64,000 nt of DNA from Abyssisolibacter fermentans (GCF_001559865.1 NZ_LOHE01000090.1:186001-250000), one strand, 5' to 3'; positions 35,943 to 47,239 are shown, numbered from the stretch's first letter. Numbers and translations: made by a program. The notes: generated by a model from the sequence alone, not told the origin.

Positions 35943-36342
35943 TATTATATACCCTCCTTTGTACATATATTTTCCCATTTATATAGACGCATAAAGCATA
36001 AAAAAAGTTTCATTTTTTTAACTATTTTTTATGGAAATTATGTAATGTTGCTTTTGCTTATTTATAACTGTAACTCATGTAATATTTTTAATCTCAATAT
36101 TCATTTGGTTAAGTTATAGAATGTTGAATTTTGCCTATTTTTAAAATTACAGTATCAACCTATATTTTAGTCTATTATGTGAATTTTAGCAAATACTATT
36201 TTCTTGTTTAAGTACTTAAACCCTGTTTTTTTCATTGTTATCTCATTTATATTAAAATTGTTTTACAAATATTAAGATTCTAAAGAATTGATGATATAAT
36301 AATTAATTAACAATTTTTAAGTTTTATAATTTTTAAAATGAA

Positions 36343-36409
36343 GCTCCTACTCACTTCGTTCCTAGCAGTAAGCGATTCACACCAAATCCATATTTGGGTT
36401 CTCTGCTTA
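36343..36409 (+). repeat. Two-hairpin core, solitary copy
   Basis: GCTCCTACTCACTTCGTTCC then AGCAGTAAGCGATTCAC, inner stem CCAAAT/ATTTGG (changed on both sides relative to the AAAATC/GATTTT of other copies) and closing TAAGC/GCTTA. It lies just past the terminator of the SLH-protein operon. Confidence 0.7.
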
Positions 36410-36440
36410 ATAAAACTCCTACTTAATTACTAGTAGGAGT
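36410..36440 (-). terminator. Terminator of the surface-protein operon
   Basis: On the minus strand ACTCCTACT pairs with AGTAGGAGT, followed by TTTTATTAA. It lies 27 bases past the stop of the gene at 36467 and abuts the two-hairpin core. Confidence 0.7.
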
Positions 36441-36466
36441 ACAATGAGTTCATCATATTCAATTTG

Positions 36467-37951
36467 TTATAATCCATAGTTTATAATATTATCTCTATAT
36501 TCCTTTTTAAGTTCTGTTTGTAAATAGTTTATAAATCTATTTATAAATGCTGCTGCTTCTTCTCTAGTCATATAATCATTTGGATGTATATATCCTGCGT
36601 TACCTCTTGCTAGATTTATTTGGTTTGCTACGTATATCGATTTTTTTGCCCAAAGCGGTATGTCTTTATCGTCCTTGAAAGGCGTTGTAAATGGTGGATT
36701 TGGTGCTAATCTTTCAAGACCTATTGAACGAATTACTATTGTTACTGCTTGTGCTCTGGTAAGCTTTCCTTTTGGCATAAATGTACCATTGCCTACGCCT
36801 GTCATTATACCTCTTTCTTTGATTGCTTTTATATATTCATAATCCAAGTTTTTATTTGTTACGTCTGCAAATACTGGTGGATTTACTTCTTCTTTTGTAA
36901 AGGATCTCTTTGGTTTATCTTCTTTGTCTACAAGCTGCATTGCTTTTGATAACCATCTTGCAAATTCTGCTCTTTCTGTTGGCAGTTTGGGACCGAAAAA
37001 TTTCTTTGAACTATCAAATACTCCTAAGCCTGCTAATCGTTTTATATCCCATTCTGACCATATTCCTTTTATATCTTCAAATTTAGGTATATAAAGCTTT
37101 TTCTGTGTTGGTAATGTATCAAAACGCTCTGTTGCTGTTCCTCTGTTTCTCACATCTGCTATTTCTCCATCTTTATCAAAGTATGGCATGTCATAATCAT
37201 ATACCATGACTGTTTCTTTTTTTTCTGTAAGTGTATAGCCTCCTGAAAAGCTTGTTTGGTATGGCAAGTTATCAAAATATTCCATATTCTTTGTTCTATT
37301 AAATGATATGTTTATTTCTGAACTGCCTGTCCAATCTATTTCGTCATCTATTACATCAGTCTGTGTTATATATTGTTTTATTTTTTGAGTTTCTGTTGCT
37401 CCCCAAAAATGATCATAACCATATATGTTACCTGTTATATCTATACTCAATTTTTTTTCACCATCATTTACTTTATACACCTTTGTTCCTAACCAGTTAC
37501 CTGAGTAATAATTTACTATCGGTTGATTATCATCAATGGTGGAATTATGAAATTGGTAATCTTCTAATGTATATGTATTTCCGATACTATCACTTATTTC
37601 TTCTTTGTATTTTATTATGTTGTTTTCTTCTACTACCTGTTTTATATCTTCGGCACTTTCTATGATTCTATCTATTTCAATGTGCTTCTTCATTGTCACT
37701 GAGCCATCTTTGCTTTTCATATTTACATAGTCATATGTCAGTTTTTTATCTTTTATTGATATTTTTACTTTTCCGTACATTACTACAGGATTTCCTGTTA
37801 CAAATATAACTTCTTTATACTGTTTTTCTTTTTTGTAATCTTGTTCATCCTTGTGAATACCGCCTTCAAAACCTGCATTGTTTATCTGTGCATAGGAAGG
37901 TAATGCTTGTAATAATAGTATCATGGCTAATAAAAGTATTCTTTTTTTCAT
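36467..37951 (-). CDS. Exported protein with C-terminal SLH domains (494 residues)
   Basis: Signal peptide (1-21, PSYAQ), an unassigned beta-rich region of about 270 residues (YKEVIFVTGNPVVMYGKVKIS...), then three SLH domains in the last 200 residues (for example DKNLDYEYIKAIKERGIMTG, GNGTFMPKGKLTRAQAVTIV, IPLWAKKSIYVANQINLARG). It is anchored to the wall by its C-terminus. Last gene of the operon starting at 47239, 22 bp after the 895-residue protein. The N-terminal domain family is not recognised. Confidence 0.85.
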   Translation of the reverse strand: MKKRILLLAMILLLQALPSYAQINNAGFEGGIHKDEQDYKKEKQYKEVIFVTGNPVVMYGKVKISIKDKKLTYDYVNMKSKDGSVTMKKHIEIDRIIESAEDIKQVVEENNIIKYKEEISDSIGNTYTLEDYQFHNSTIDDNQPIVNYYSGNWLGTKVYKVNDGEKKLSIDITGNIYGYDHFWGATETQKIKQYITQTDVIDDEIDWTGSSEINISFNRTKNMEYFDNLPYQTSFSGGYTLTEKKETVMVYDYDMPYFDKDGEIADVRNRGTATERFDTLPTQKKLYIPKFEDIKGIWSEWDIKRLAGLGVFDSSKKFFGPKLPTERAEFARWLSKAMQLVDKEDKPKRSFTKEEVNPPVFADVTNKNLDYEYIKAIKERGIMTGVGNGTFMPKGKLTRAQAVTIVIRSIGLERLAPNPPFTTPFKDDKDIPLWAKKSIYVANQINLARGNAGYIHPNDYMTREEAAAFINRFINYLQTELKKEYRDNIINYGL

Positions 37952-37973
37952 ATTTACACCTCCTCATCTTTGG

Positions 37974-40661
37974 TTATTTGATTATTATTATATCTCCTCT
38001 GCTATTCTTTCGTAAAATATACAGACTGTCACCTTTTTTAACATGATTATAGCTAACTATTTTACCATTCTTTATAAATATACATTTCTGTGTTGTTAAA
38101 TCTAAGGCTGTTTCGTTTAAATTCCATTTCTTTTTAAAGAAACTATAATCCTTTACATTTTTTAAGTTTAGGCTAATATTAGCCTTGTCTATTTTTTCTA
38201 CTGTAGCTGTTGATATAACCTGTGCTTTTGTGTCATTTGATATTATGTTGAGTGCTATTATCATGTTGTTATATTCTACTGCATAAGCATATTTTTTATA
38301 ATAGTTATTATCTTTGTCATCTTCTTTTAGATATTTGCTGTTTAAAAAGTCATCTACTGATACTGCTTTTACCTCAGCTCCTCTTGTATCTATAATCTTT
38401 GTATCGTTACTTATTTTAAAGGTAGTTTGTTTTGTCTCATGCTGCCAATTATTATTTTCTAATATATCAATTTTATCTAAATCTATTTTATACTGACCTA
38501 TATCGTCTATTCTACCTCTGTATACTACTACTCCCTCAGTATCTTCGTCTTGTACTGATATAAATGCCGCATGAGGATTTGATACTCCATAGGAATATAC
38601 TAATATGTCATCACCTTTTTTCAAGTTATATGGATGTATAAGTCTGTTATCTTTAACTATGATAGTACTGTCATAGTCAAAACCTACTTTTGTATAATCT
38701 ACTTTTAAAGTATTTGCTCCATATTCTATGTTTTGTATTGAATTGTTATATTTTGTCTCATAGTCATTTTTCATTACTAATTTGATTATTTGGTTTTGAC
38801 CAAAATTATTTTCTACTGCTACATATGCTTCGTTTCCTGTATATTGTTTCAAGTCTTCCAAGCTTAAGCTAGTGTTTCCTGTATATATTTTGCAATTCGG
38901 ACTAATCTGTATCGCCTGTTTTCCTGATTGTTTTGTCCAGCTCCCATGATTATACAGGTTAAGCTCTCCTAATATTATTTGACTACGTGATGTTATTACA
39001 TCCTGTAATTGTGCTTTGTATAGCGAAGCTATTTGTATGTCTGCTGATGATATATATATGTTTAGCGGTTTATTTGTATCATACTCATCAAATTCCAGTC
39101 TTAAATAATCTCCATCTTTTATTGCATCAAAGCTTACATTTTCTCCATCTTTGATTATATGTGCATATCCATCTATTGTAAACTGCTTTACTTCATCTGG
39201 TGTTGTTAGTGTTACGACTCTACTATATTTATCCTTTGATAATACTTTTCCTGTGTAAATCTTATCTCCCGGTTGTATATACCCTTCATCACCTGTCTCA
39301 AGCTCTCCTGTTATTAATGTGATTTTGTCATTTACCAGTTTTACCGATACCTCTTGACCATATAATAAATCCTCTACGGGTATAACGTTTCCGTTGATTA
39401 ATACATTTGCTCCGTTTGCTATTTCAAATTTATAGGTTATATCGTTAAAATCCTTGAAAGTTATATATTTATCTTCTACCTTTTCTATAAATACGTCTAA
39501 CACTAAATTATTTGCATCTAATCTCTCTGCTAATATTACTTTGTCATTTGGATCTATGTAATACCTTATATAATCGCCATTTTTTAATTTATCCATTGTT
39601 GATAAATGCTTGCCATCTATAAATATAAATCCTTTTGAACCAATCTCATCTTTTGATTCTTGTATATAAATATTTTGAATACCGACATCATTTTTTATTC
39701 TAATCGTTTTTCCTACTACTGCATAGGTTCTGCCTGTTAGTGGATCACTATTTGTAAATATGGATTCTTCTATGTTTTCTATCATACCTGTATTAATTTT
39801 ATAACCATTCTTTTGTAATAATGGTCTTGCTATCTGATACATTATTTTTGTCATTTCTGCTCTGGTTAATGAAGCTTTGGGTTTAAATTCTCCTCTACTA
39901 TTGCCAGACATTATTCCACTTTGCAAAACTGCTTCTATTAATGATAAGTTACTTGGAGATATATCCTTCCAATCCTTTAAGTTATAAACATTTTGCTGCT
40001 CGCTTCCTGTTATTGGCTCTAGGTTCATTATTCTAGCTGTCCAAATAGCTACTTTTTCTCTACTGACAGGCTTTTGCCAAGTATATTTTCTTGTAATTTT
40101 CTCTTTTAACTGTTTTCTTATATTGTTTAACTGAGTCTGTGTTATGTTAAAGTTTGGTTCATATGATGCCATTTTTGAATCTACTTCGTCGTTTATTCTT
40201 TCGGTTGTAGTCTGATTTATATTAGTTATTAGATTAACTTCTTCTTGTGTTATTATACCGTTATTTATCGATGTGTCTATGTATCCTTTTATCCAATAAT
40301 CATATGCTGTGAGTATGTTATATCCTGCTGTGTCTATATTTGTTACCATGTCTTGACCTTTTTGCTGAGCTTCTTGTCCTAAACCCATAAGCCTAACTAA
40401 TAGTATCAGTGCTTGTTCATGAGTGAGCTTTTCATTTGGGTTGAAATGTTGTTTGCCCATACCTTTAATAATAGACAGAGCACTCATAGTATTTATATAT
40501 TTTTCTGCCCAATGATTTTTTACATCTTTGAAGTTTATGTTTTTATATAAATTGTCATATGTAGATGTACCTTCAAAAGCTTGTCCTGCTTCAGCTAATA
40601 CTGTTGACGTAGCTAAAACTACTATTAATAATACGGCTATTAAAACCTTCTTTTTTCTCAT
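37974..40661 (-). CDS. SLH-domain surface protein (895 residues)
   Basis: Signal peptide (about 1-23), three N-terminal SLH domains (about 45-100, 115-215 with an insertion, 230-285; LTHEQALILLVRLMGLG, VSREKVAIWTARIMNLEP, LTRAEMTKIMYQIA). About 600 residues of repeated beta modules follow, in which phrases such as LKNGDYIRYY, AIKDGDYLRLEF and LKKGDDILVY mark equivalent positions. The modules resemble those of the SLH protein at 6826. Probably a wall-anchored structural or adhesive protein. Middle gene of the three-gene operon. Confidence 0.85.
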   Translation of the reverse strand: MRKKKVLIAVLLIVVLATSTVLAEAGQAFEGTSTYDNLYKNINFKDVKNHWAEKYINTMSALSIIKGMGKQHFNPNEKLTHEQALILLVRLMGLGQEAQQKGQDMVTNIDTAGYNILTAYDYWIKGYIDTSINNGIITQEEVNLITNINQTTTERINDEVDSKMASYEPNFNITQTQLNNIRKQLKEKITRKYTWQKPVSREKVAIWTARIMNLEPITGSEQQNVYNLKDWKDISPSNLSLIEAVLQSGIMSGNSRGEFKPKASLTRAEMTKIMYQIARPLLQKNGYKINTGMIENIEESIFTNSDPLTGRTYAVVGKTIRIKNDVGIQNIYIQESKDEIGSKGFIFIDGKHLSTMDKLKNGDYIRYYIDPNDKVILAERLDANNLVLDVFIEKVEDKYITFKDFNDITYKFEIANGANVLINGNVIPVEDLLYGQEVSVKLVNDKITLITGELETGDEGYIQPGDKIYTGKVLSKDKYSRVVTLTTPDEVKQFTIDGYAHIIKDGENVSFDAIKDGDYLRLEFDEYDTNKPLNIYISSADIQIASLYKAQLQDVITSRSQIILGELNLYNHGSWTKQSGKQAIQISPNCKIYTGNTSLSLEDLKQYTGNEAYVAVENNFGQNQIIKLVMKNDYETKYNNSIQNIEYGANTLKVDYTKVGFDYDSTIIVKDNRLIHPYNLKKGDDILVYSYGVSNPHAAFISVQDEDTEGVVVYRGRIDDIGQYKIDLDKIDILENNNWQHETKQTTFKISNDTKIIDTRGAEVKAVSVDDFLNSKYLKEDDKDNNYYKKYAYAVEYNNMIIALNIISNDTKAQVISTATVEKIDKANISLNLKNVKDYSFFKKKWNLNETALDLTTQKCIFIKNGKIVSYNHVKKGDSLYILRKNSRGDIIIIK

Positions 40662-40757
40662 GCAAACACCTCATTTTCCATTATATATTGTATTTTTATT
40701 TCTCAGTGAACAAACGAGAAATTCATAGATTTTGCGTTTTCAAATATCGTTCATTTA

Positions 40758-40778
40758 GGGGTGTTTTAAAAACACCCC
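40758..40778 (-). terminator. Intercistronic hairpin after the giant IPT/TIG gene
   Basis: GGGGTGTTTT/AAAACACCCC hairpin nine bases past the stop at 40787. The best T-run is on the plus strand, so on the minus strand it probably attenuates rather than ends transcription into the two SLH genes. Confidence 0.55.
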
Positions 40779-40786
40779 TTTTGATA

Positions 40787-43700
40787 TTATCTATTATATA
40801 TTACTATAAGCTCTTTGTCTTCCTTCATAACTATATTTATGTTATACATAGACTTTTGACCTATATAGTCAACTGTATTTGAAACCGTATAAACTTCTGG
40901 CTTTAGTTTGTTTTCCGCTTCGCTAAAGCTCATGATGCTTAGTTTTTCTTTTTTGATATTTGTTGAATCTACTAACATACTAAATGTAATTCCTTCTAGG
41001 AGACTAAAAGCATTTTTGTTTTTACTTTCTTGAATAGCTATACTCACGTTATAACAATCTGATACTGATTTTTGTTTTCTTGTTAGTCCTTTTGTTATTC
41101 TTGATTTTTCTTTTGACTCCATTTGATTTATGTTTAATATAATGTTGGTATCTTTTGTTTTGTCAAGATATTTATAGGCACTAACTTTTAAGTTCACTAA
41201 TGGAACATAAACTTTAAAATCTTTTTTTATTACGTAAACATAGCCTACACCTGCACTTATAGCTTTCATAGGTACACTTATAGATACTGTTTTGCTTTTA
41301 CTGTAAATATCATCTCTTAAATCTATTATATATTCGCTTTGCTTGTATTTTTCAGGTAATTTTATAAATATGCTGTTTTGACTCACTGATAATTCTGTTT
41401 TTTCTTGTACTTCATCTAAATATTTGTCGTCAGCATCATCTTCGTCTTCTTCTTTTGTTGTACAATTAGCATATGCATATCCTTTTGATTCGTCGTATTT
41501 ATTGACTGACCATAGTTTAAAATAATATTTAGTGTCTGGCTCTAAATCTTTTATATAATATTCCAGCTTTGTTGTTTCTCCTATATAGCAATAATCTCTA
41601 CTATCTTTTGATTTACCATATATTTTATACTTGTCAGCTTCTTGTGTTTCATCCCATTTTAGCACTACTGATCTTTCATTTCCAGGTATCGCTACAAATC
41701 CTGTTGGATCGCTTGGTCTTGGAAGCACATATTTTATTCCATTCTCTAAAACTGCTATACCTCCATCTTTATTTACTATTTTGACATCCTTGTAACCCAA
41801 GTCCTTGATTGTTGCAACGGGTGTTTCTGCTTTTATTGTATTTGCATCAACAATTATTACTTTAGGACACGCTAATTCTCCAAAATAAACTTCTGCATCT
41901 AGCATAAACTGACTTCCTTTTATTGTTACTTCCTGTCCTCCTGTTATAAATACTTCGCTTGGTGTTATACTGTTAGCATCTATTGTAGGATACGATATAT
42001 ATTCAAATGCATCTTCTTTTACATTACTTGTTCTATAATCGACATTTTCGATATATACATCCACTAAACCCAAGATATCACTTGGCGGTACTTTTACGAC
42101 TAGTTTATTTATAGTCCTTTCTAATACTTCTGCTCCAGAGCCATCTGCACTAGAACCAAATATTACTTTTACTTTTTCTGCAAAATTCTTCCCTTTTATT
42201 GTTACTGTATATCCTCCTGCTGCACTTCCTTTTGCTGGCTCTATGCTTGTTATTTCAGGCTTGTCACCACTAATCTGTAAATACCTATAGTATACGTTTA
42301 TATTTTCTGTTGTTGCTCTTGCACCATCTTCATTTTGGACTTCTATCAAATAATCCAAATCTGTGCTTAAGTTGGGATTCATTATATGAGGTTTTACTAA
42401 TATCCTATTTTCATTGATATATTCAAAATCTTCTTCTTTTAATGGATATCCTCCTATCCTAACTGTTATCCCTTCTTTTATAAAATCTGTACCCATTATA
42501 TTAAATGGTTGTCCTCCTGTTGTAGGTGCTTGTACTATATGTCTTGAACCTTCGTCTTTAAATGGTACTCCTGTTATTGCTGTTATTGTTGGATTGCTTA
42601 TTGGGTTTTTGTATGTGTAAGAAACAGCATTTGAAACACTGTCTGGGTTTTCTACTACTACCTCAACTGTTTCAACTGTATGGTAATTAGGTGACTTTAA
42701 TTCTATTTGGTCATTGTATTTTAAAAATGAACTTTTTGAATAACCTCTACTTACTAATACTCTGCCATCATCTACTTCTACTTTTATATATTCATAACCA
42801 ACGTAATTCGAAGATGTACCATCAGTATTTTCGAGCTTAGCTACATCTATGAACTTAGTTTCATCATTATAAATATATGTTTGTTTATAAGTCTTGTCCC
42901 CATTCTTGTCGCTTACTCTTATTGTTGGTGTTAATAAAATATTGCCTGTTGCACTGTCTAATACATAATCTACTGTCAATCCACCTTTTAATTCAACATG
43001 TGCTCGTCCGTTTATTATCCTTCCTGAATTGTTCTCATCCTTCGCTAGTTCTTTATTAGATATATTCCCAAATTTCACTAAATATATATTTTCTTTATCT
43101 ATTATGTTTTCATCTACATCAAATATTTCTATAAGACTTTTTTTGAATCCGCTACCTATTATATTTACTGTTTCATTCCCTTCTTTTTTACCCATGTTTG
43201 GTGTTATCATAGATATTTTAGGGTTTGATTTTCTATATGTGTATGATACTGTGTTTGACTTTCCTGAATCATTGTTTATTAAACATATATCTACTGTTCC
43301 TGCTTTTGGATATGGCGGTGCTATTACTTGTATATAACCTGTTGCTGAGTTAAAAACAACTATTTTTGCTTCTAAGTTACCAAAATATACTGTTGGTAAT
43401 ACTGGTGAATCATAATAATAATCATATTTATCATGTATTAAGTCTTTTTTATATTTTGAATCCACATCTGCTTGTGTACTCATATTGTCCCAATGTGTAT
43501 CTTCGTCTAAATCATCAAATTCAAAATCAGATTCTCCTATCTCTCCCTTATAAGGCTCATAGAATCTAAAATCATATCCAAATATATCTACTATTTCCCC
43601 TCCTGCTGCACTACCTTCAACTGGATAAATTTCATCTATTCTTGGCGTACTGTTTGCTATAATATATGTGAATCCATCATCTTTTACAGCTTTACCTCCA

Positions 43701-46700
43701 TCTTCATTTACTATAACTACAGGCACTGTTTTTCTGTCTGTTATAAAGTCTTCATCAACATTGCCCGGATACTTAGGCACTATAACTGTCAGTTCCTTCA
43801 TATTATTGCTTATTGTAACGTCTTTATCTGGTACTTTGATTCCTCCTATATATACAGAACCAGTGCTTTGGAACTGATCTCCTGTTATTTTAATTGGTGT
43901 GCCACCCTCTGTTGTGCCTTGTTTCGGAACTATGCTTATTATTTCCGGATTTGACTGAGGACTTTTAAAATATAGAAATCCATCTTCGTCATATTTTGTA
44001 TCGCTTTTTGTATCTGGGTTTTTGACTGTAACGTCGTACCATTTTTGTATGTCTAATGCTGGTACCTTAAACCATATTTCGTTTTTATTTATTACTCTTG
44101 TTCTATGTCCTGTTATAATATTATTTGCATCAACATAATATGGCGTTACTATATCTAATTTTACATTTGTATTGTCTTTATCTATTACAACTTGCGTTCT
44201 ATCTGCACTTATTTCATAAGTATATTTAGTGGTATTTTTTATAGCTACTAATTCATCTGAGTCTATTTTTATATTATATTCTAAATCATTCCCATTACTT
44301 ATTTTAATATTGCCTCTTTGATCCACAAACATTTTTAAGTATTTATTGTGCAAGCTATCATAGAAAAATATACTATCGTAATAATCTGCAACCTGTATTT
44401 TTTTAGATCCATTTTCAAGTTTTTTTATTGATAATAATTCATAATCAAACTTCGCCTCTAGACTTACTGAATCAACTGTTATGTTATTATCATTTACTGT
44501 TACGCTTACATCTATTGAACCGTCTTTTATACATGTATAATTACCATCTTCATCTACTGAAATTGTGTAATATGTGCCATTTCTTGATAATACAGCATTT
44601 TTATCCGAATCTATTGTAACCGAATAAATATTATCAGGTGATGCTGTCTCTGAAACTGTTGCATATTCATAGTATTTTGAAATATTTAATTCATTGTCTT
44701 TTATTTGTAAAAGTTTTTCATCATTTAATTCAGGTAATGTGTATGATATTGGTTTTTCAGGTACTTCGGGATTCCCGTTATATGTGTTTACATCTTTGTT
44801 ATCCAGTAAAACTCTTGTACCTAACAGGTTATATATACCCATACCTGATATGTCTGCTACTGTTAAATCAGGTCTAAAAAAGTTTGTCCCTTTTACAACT
44901 ACTAACGTTCCTTTTGAGCCCTTGTTTGGTCCTATCGTGTCAATTTCAGGATCTTGATTGCTGGATTTAACATATACAAACTCTGCACTGTCTGAACCTC
45001 CATCTAAGTTCATAACCTGCAAGATGGTAATTCCTTCTCTTCCGCTTGGTGCATTAAATGTAAGCGTACCTTCTGTTGTTATAGGGTCTGTATCTCTTAT
45101 TACTCCATTTACTTCTTTACCATCTATGAATACTTTAACACCATCTTGAAAATTTGTTCCTATTACTACTATTTTTTCTCCACCATTTATTGTTACTATG
45201 TTTGGTTTGACATCTATAATTTCAGGACTATCTGCTGTTTTGACAAATGTTATTCCAGTTCTTTCGTTGTTTTCAGAAACCATTGGACCATTGTTTTCTG
45301 TGCCTTTTATTGGGTTTGCTATTGCAACTGCTGATTTTACACCTATAAGCCCTTGTTTTAACTGTATTCCTGACGGTATTTTTACAACTATTATTGATCC
45401 TGTTTCATTTCCTGCTACCCCGTCTACTTTATTACCAAGATCATCTAAAACCTCAAAGGTTGCTCCAGGAATTGGATTACCAACACTGTCGACAACTATA
45501 TCTTCGCTTCCTTGTCTTTTTAAGTATATTTCTCCGTCATTTACTGTTGTTCCATTAACTCCCAACACCACTATTGGATAATTAACCTTTACTTCAGGAT
45601 CCCCTGTCGTTGTATCTGTATAACTATAGACTTTAAAATTTTTACCTTGTATGCATATGACAGTATCTTCTTTTATTGAGTATGGATTATCTCCAACTAC
45701 TTGAATTTTGTTTGGAGTTACCATTTCTATTTCTGGTTCAACAAAACTAGCTTCAAAAGTATATGCATCTTCTTTAACTGCTGTTTCTGTGATAACTACT
45801 TTACCACCTGATTCAAGTTCTAGAGTTGTAGTAATTTCAATGACTACATCTTTTACAGGGTCTTTTAATTCATCAGCTGATATTGGTTTTGTCTTAACAT
45901 ACAGTTTATCAAAGCCATCTGCACCTGAATTAAATTCATTTTTGTCAATATCTGCTTGCAAAAATAATGCGTTTCTACCTATTGTAACTAATAGCTTTCT
46001 CTCTATACTCTTTACATCTTTTTTATTATATTGGATGTCATTAGCATTATATGTAATCTTTAATTTTTCATCATCCACTGCTACGCTGTCATATTCTAAA
46101 TTGCCCGAACCACTTACTGTTAGTCCTTCTATATTTAATTCTTCTAAATATTTACCAATAATATTTACATAAGAACCTGAATCAGGTCCTGATGATGGCT
46201 GAACAAACTGTATTTGTGGGGCTATTTTTGCATCTACTACTACAAAGTTTCCTATCTCTTTTTGTTTTATTACATATTTTGTTAAGTCATCATTGTTGTT
46301 TGAACCTGTATAAGAAATTTTGTTAGTCAATATTACTTTGTATGTTTCTCCTGAGTCAAGCATGTCCGGAACTTTTATTTTTATTGTCTTTGCATCTACA
46401 CTTTTAAAATATTCTCTTCCCATATATCCATACTTAAATGGGTCTGTTATATCCTTCATGAAGAATATTGAATAATCCTCATTAAATGTATCTGTTGTAT
46501 TTATTGTTACTTGTGTTCCTATTTTTCCTTTATTCGGGAATATCGTTATATTATCAGGATTTACCGCTATGTCATCATATATACGAAAGGCATCTGTATA
46601 TCTATATGACAAACTTACGTCTATGCCATCTTTTACATATTCTTTATCTACTCTTATGTCTTGAAGTCCGAGCCCTAAGTCTACTGTTACATCAGCAATA

Positions 46701-47239
46701 CCACTTCCTGCTGCTCCACTAAGCTCAGTTGATATGTCTTTGTGAGTTAATGCATTTGTATATTTTACTGATATTGTTTGTTTTGGTGTTTCTGTTGTAC
46801 CAATCTTATCAAAATTTATTCCTTCTATTTTAATATTGTTATTTTTTTTAACTAGTTTAGGATCTACGCCTCTTATTTCCGGCATATCATTTTCGTGTAT
46901 ATCGTATTGAACTCCATTAATCAAAAACATTGAACCCATATCTGAAGGATCAATTGTATATTGTACTGATGTATTACCAGGAGAATTTGGGTATAAATTA
47001 ACTAATTCCCCTTCGTTATTTTGCATTTTTACAGAAACATTATCTAGGTCTTTTCCCAGTAATGTAAGATAAAATACTGTTGGTGTTTCAAATCCGCCTT
47101 TGTAAGTTTTTACTATTTCGATTTTGTTTATTACTGGCGATGCTGCATATACTTTTATTGTGCTTTGTGGCATGAGCCCTATTAGCATCATAAATACTGT
47201 TAAAATACTCAATCCTTTCTTTAGCCAGCTTTTTTTCAT
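40787..47239 (-). CDS. Giant surface protein with about twelve IPT/TIG domains and one fibronectin type III domain
   Basis: 2150 residues. Signal peptide (about 1-32, STIKVYA). About twelve immunoglobulin-like IPT/TIG modules, recognisable by P.I..I.P..G...GG..V.I.G..F (for example PEIISIVPKQGTTEGGTPIK, PEITSIEPAKGSAAGGYTVT, PTIDANSITPSEVFITGGQE). One fibronectin type III domain (about 1875-1965; VVLKWDETQEADKYKIY, LEPDTKYYFKLWSV). An unassigned 180-residue C-terminal domain without LPXTG or SLH follows. It is likely an extended stalk or adhesin. Attachment must be indirect, perhaps via the two SLH proteins encoded downstream. Start ATG after GGGGAGG. Confidence 0.88.
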   Translation of the reverse strand: MKKSWLKKGLSILTVFMMLIGLMPQSTIKVYAASPVINKIEIVKTYKGGFETPTVFYLTLLGKDLDNVSVKMQNNEGELVNLYPNSPGNTSVQYTIDPSDMGSMFLINGVQYDIHENDMPEIRGVDPKLVKKNNNIKIEGINFDKIGTTETPKQTISVKYTNALTHKDISTELSGAAGSGIADVTVDLGLGLQDIRVDKEYVKDGIDVSLSYRYTDAFRIYDDIAVNPDNITIFPNKGKIGTQVTINTTDTFNEDYSIFFMKDITDPFKYGYMGREYFKSVDAKTIKIKVPDMLDSGETYKVILTNKISYTGSNNNDDLTKYVIKQKEIGNFVVVDAKIAPQIQFVQPSSGPDSGSYVNIIGKYLEELNIEGLTVSGSGNLEYDSVAVDDEKLKITYNANDIQYNKKDVKSIERKLLVTIGRNALFLQADIDKNEFNSGADGFDKLYVKTKPISADELKDPVKDVVIEITTTLELESGGKVVITETAVKEDAYTFEASFVEPEIEMVTPNKIQVVGDNPYSIKEDTVICIQGKNFKVYSYTDTTTGDPEVKVNYPIVVLGVNGTTVNDGEIYLKRQGSEDIVVDSVGNPIPGATFEVLDDLGNKVDGVAGNETGSIIVVKIPSGIQLKQGLIGVKSAVAIANPIKGTENNGPMVSENNERTGITFVKTADSPEIIDVKPNIVTINGGEKIVVIGTNFQDGVKVFIDGKEVNGVIRDTDPITTEGTLTFNAPSGREGITILQVMNLDGGSDSAEFVYVKSSNQDPEIDTIGPNKGSKGTLVVVKGTNFFRPDLTVADISGMGIYNLLGTRVLLDNKDVNTYNGNPEVPEKPISYTLPELNDEKLLQIKDNELNISKYYEYATVSETASPDNIYSVTIDSDKNAVLSRNGTYYTISVDEDGNYTCIKDGSIDVSVTVNDNNITVDSVSLEAKFDYELLSIKKLENGSKKIQVADYYDSIFFYDSLHNKYLKMFVDQRGNIKISNGNDLEYNIKIDSDELVAIKNTTKYTYEISADRTQVVIDKDNTNVKLDIVTPYYVDANNIITGHRTRVINKNEIWFKVPALDIQKWYDVTVKNPDTKSDTKYDEDGFLYFKSPQSNPEIISIVPKQGTTEGGTPIKITGDQFQSTGSVYIGGIKVPDKDVTISNNMKELTVIVPKYPGNVDEDFITDRKTVPVVIVNEDGGKAVKDDGFTYIIANSTPRIDEIYPVEGSAAGGEIVDIFGYDFRFYEPYKGEIGESDFEFDDLDEDTHWDNMSTQADVDSKYKKDLIHDKYDYYYDSPVLPTVYFGNLEAKIVVFNSATGYIQVIAPPYPKAGTVDICLINNDSGKSNTVSYTYRKSNPKISMITPNMGKKEGNETVNIIGSGFKKSLIEIFDVDENIIDKENIYLVKFGNISNKELAKDENNSGRIINGRAHVELKGGLTVDYVLDSATGNILLTPTIRVSDKNGDKTYKQTYIYNDETKFIDVAKLENTDGTSSNYVGYEYIKVEVDDGRVLVSRGYSKSSFLKYNDQIELKSPNYHTVETVEVVVENPDSVSNAVSYTYKNPISNPTITAITGVPFKDEGSRHIVQAPTTGGQPFNIMGTDFIKEGITVRIGGYPLKEEDFEYINENRILVKPHIMNPNLSTDLDYLIEVQNEDGARATTENINVYYRYLQISGDKPEITSIEPAKGSAAGGYTVTIKGKNFAEKVKVIFGSSADGSGAEVLERTINKLVVKVPPSDILGLVDVYIENVDYRTSNVKEDAFEYISYPTIDANSITPSEVFITGGQEVTIKGSQFMLDAEVYFGELACPKVIIVDANTIKAETPVATIKDLGYKDVKIVNKDGGIAVLENGIKYVLPRPSDPTGFVAIPGNERSVVLKWDETQEADKYKIYGKSKDSRDYCYIGETTKLEYYIKDLEPDTKYYFKLWSVNKYDESKGYAYANCTTKEEDEDDADDKYLDEVQEKTELSVSQNSIFIKLPEKYKQSEYIIDLRDDIYSKSKTVSISVPMKAISAGVGYVYVIKKDFKVYVPLVNLKVSAYKYLDKTKDTNIILNINQMESKEKSRITKGLTRKQKSVSDCYNVSIAIQESKNKNAFSLLEGITFSMLVDSTNIKKEKLSIMSFSEAENKLKPEVYTVSNTVDYIGQKSMYNINIVMKEDKELIVIYNR

